Origin: Terramyces sp. JEL0728
Taxonomy: Eukaryota; Chytridiomycota; Chytridiomycetes; Rhizophydiales; Terramycetaceae
Direction: 5' to 3'
Length of the DNA stretch: 64,000 nt
Assembly (NCBI GenBank): GCA_027603945.1
Contig: JADIIU010000047.1
Location: 34,826 to 98,825, forward strand
The notes beneath the pieces were generated by a model. That model was not told where the DNA came from and made no database searches. It saw only the letters and a program-made list of their open reading frames with translations. Made by a program: the position numbers and the translations under genes. Shown here one piece after another: positions 63,370 to 64,000 of this stretch. Positions within the stretch are counted from its first letter, which is position 1; each line of letters begins with the position of its first letter.

Positions 63370-64000
63370 CCATAAATCCATGCACTGTAGCATAGCAAGG
63401 CAGAATCATACCGTCTTCTGGACATTTCAAAGGGAGCACATAGTAATTGAAGACATTCAATATAAATTCTCCTTCACATTTCTGGATAGTGCCTTGATAG
63501 GAAATCAAACTGCAAGTTCTTATTCCAGAAAGCAACTTTAGCTAACATACTTGACGGTGACAGAGAGCAGACAAGTGTAGCGTTCCTTTGAAGCATCAAT
63601 GGAGTCAACCAATAAAATTCCCGAAACTGTAATCATAATACTTTGTAATTTCAAATACCAGTCTATTTAAAGAGATTGAAACAAGTCCGGGACCGGCCAT
63701 ATTTATGTGATTTGCAAAAAATCGATCAATTTGGTACGGAAGAACTCTGAATCCTGTTTCAGAACACAAAAACATTTCAATATTTCACGAATGGATGATA
63801 TTAAACAATTGCAAATGGACAAGATCTTTAGCAATTTCATACACCAAACAAATGTGTTTGACAAATTGCCAGATCCGACTGAAAAAGAAGATATCGCCGA
63901 TGAATTTCAAAACCAATAGTGAGTTAATGGTAATTGTAAACTAATGCGAGGGGTCTTTTGATATTGGAAAATTGACCATACAATCCTGCAGTGCTTGTGG
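63370..64000. other. mosaic accessory tail of the window
   Basis: Short frames only; the longest plausible one (63791-63919) encodes MDDIKQLQMDKIFSNF and ends DEFQNQ, which may be another transposon scrap. No complete gene seen up to the window edge. Confidence 0.35.

Noticed and set aside
63094..63393. 99-codon minus-strand frame in the hAT region
   Set aside because: It is the antisense shadow of the inverted transposase fragment.

Overview
The window is nuclear DNA from a flagellated, gene-dense eukaryote, most likely a zoosporic (chytrid-grade or blastocladialean-grade) fungus or a close relative. Three things point there: cilium-specific genes (STPG2-like, CFAP96-like), a microbial-rhodopsin/guanylyl-cyclase fusion of the kind known from zoosporic fungi, and opisthokont-type cell-biology genes (IQGAP, kanadaptin, MRG15, NBS1, RAD9, REP). 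The complex I subunit NDUFA11 and the assembly factor NDUFAF6 imply respiratory complex I, which argues against Rozella. The standard code is used, with TAA, TAG and TGA all as stops. No species is claimed.

Gene architecture is the most striking general property. I resolved about 93 introns in 30 genes by restoring conserved reading frames. Nearly all are 18-26 nt (mostly 19-22), with GT..AG ends and a TTAAY/CTAAC/TTGAC-like box a few bases before the acceptor. Only five are longer (45-61 nt). Exceptions include a GC-AG intron (AP-1 sigma), a likely GA-AG intron (NBS1), back-to-back introns (aminotransferase), and three genes whose first exon is just the ATG (GAPDH, SEC13, AP-1 sigma). Several genes have a TATA box 25-29 nt before the ATG, implying almost no 5' leader. 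Many stop codons overlap an AATAAA signal. Intergenic gaps are often under 100 bp.

Layout: 1-5.2 kb, two paralogous multi-pass membrane proteins, an unresolved gene end, a secreted beta-trefoil protein and a coiled-coil protein. 5.3-16.3 kb, NDUFA11, an NmrA-like protein, CIAO1, an unknown SP-rich protein, IQGAP, GAPDH, MOB4/phocein and a tail-anchored phosphagen kinase. 16.4-24.9 kb, a small coiled-coil gene, carnitine acyltransferase, the rhodopsin-guanylyl cyclase, type III glutamine synthetase and a nucleotide-sugar transporter. 24.9-31.3 kb, a GPI-like secreted protein, a large-ectodomain seven-pass protein, ORMDL, a beta-lactamase-fold hydrolase, a ten-finger C2H2 protein and an unknown. 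31.4-42 kb, F-box/MYND, NDUFAF6, AP-1 sigma, tyrosine-aminotransferase-like, REP, RAD9, CFAP96, APH-1 and STPG2. 42-57.7 kb, an intron-bearing tRNA-like gene, END3-like, an LRR protein, membrane proteins, a small-molecule kinase, eIF5A, NBS1, SEC13, DODA-like dioxygenase, kanadaptin, MRG15 and a Na+/H+ exchanger. 57.9-64 kb is accessory: a duplicated fragment of a flavin oxidoreductase, the intact oxidoreductase, transposase debris, a GPCR-like gene, and inverted broken hAT transposase pieces.

Functional themes are zoospore sensing and motility (opsin cyclase, phosphagen kinase, axonemal proteins, GPCR-like receptors), membrane traffic (AP-1 sigma, SEC13, REP, END3), DNA-damage signalling (RAD9, NBS1) and mitochondrial respiration. 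Functions are inferred from sequence patterns; no database search was possible.
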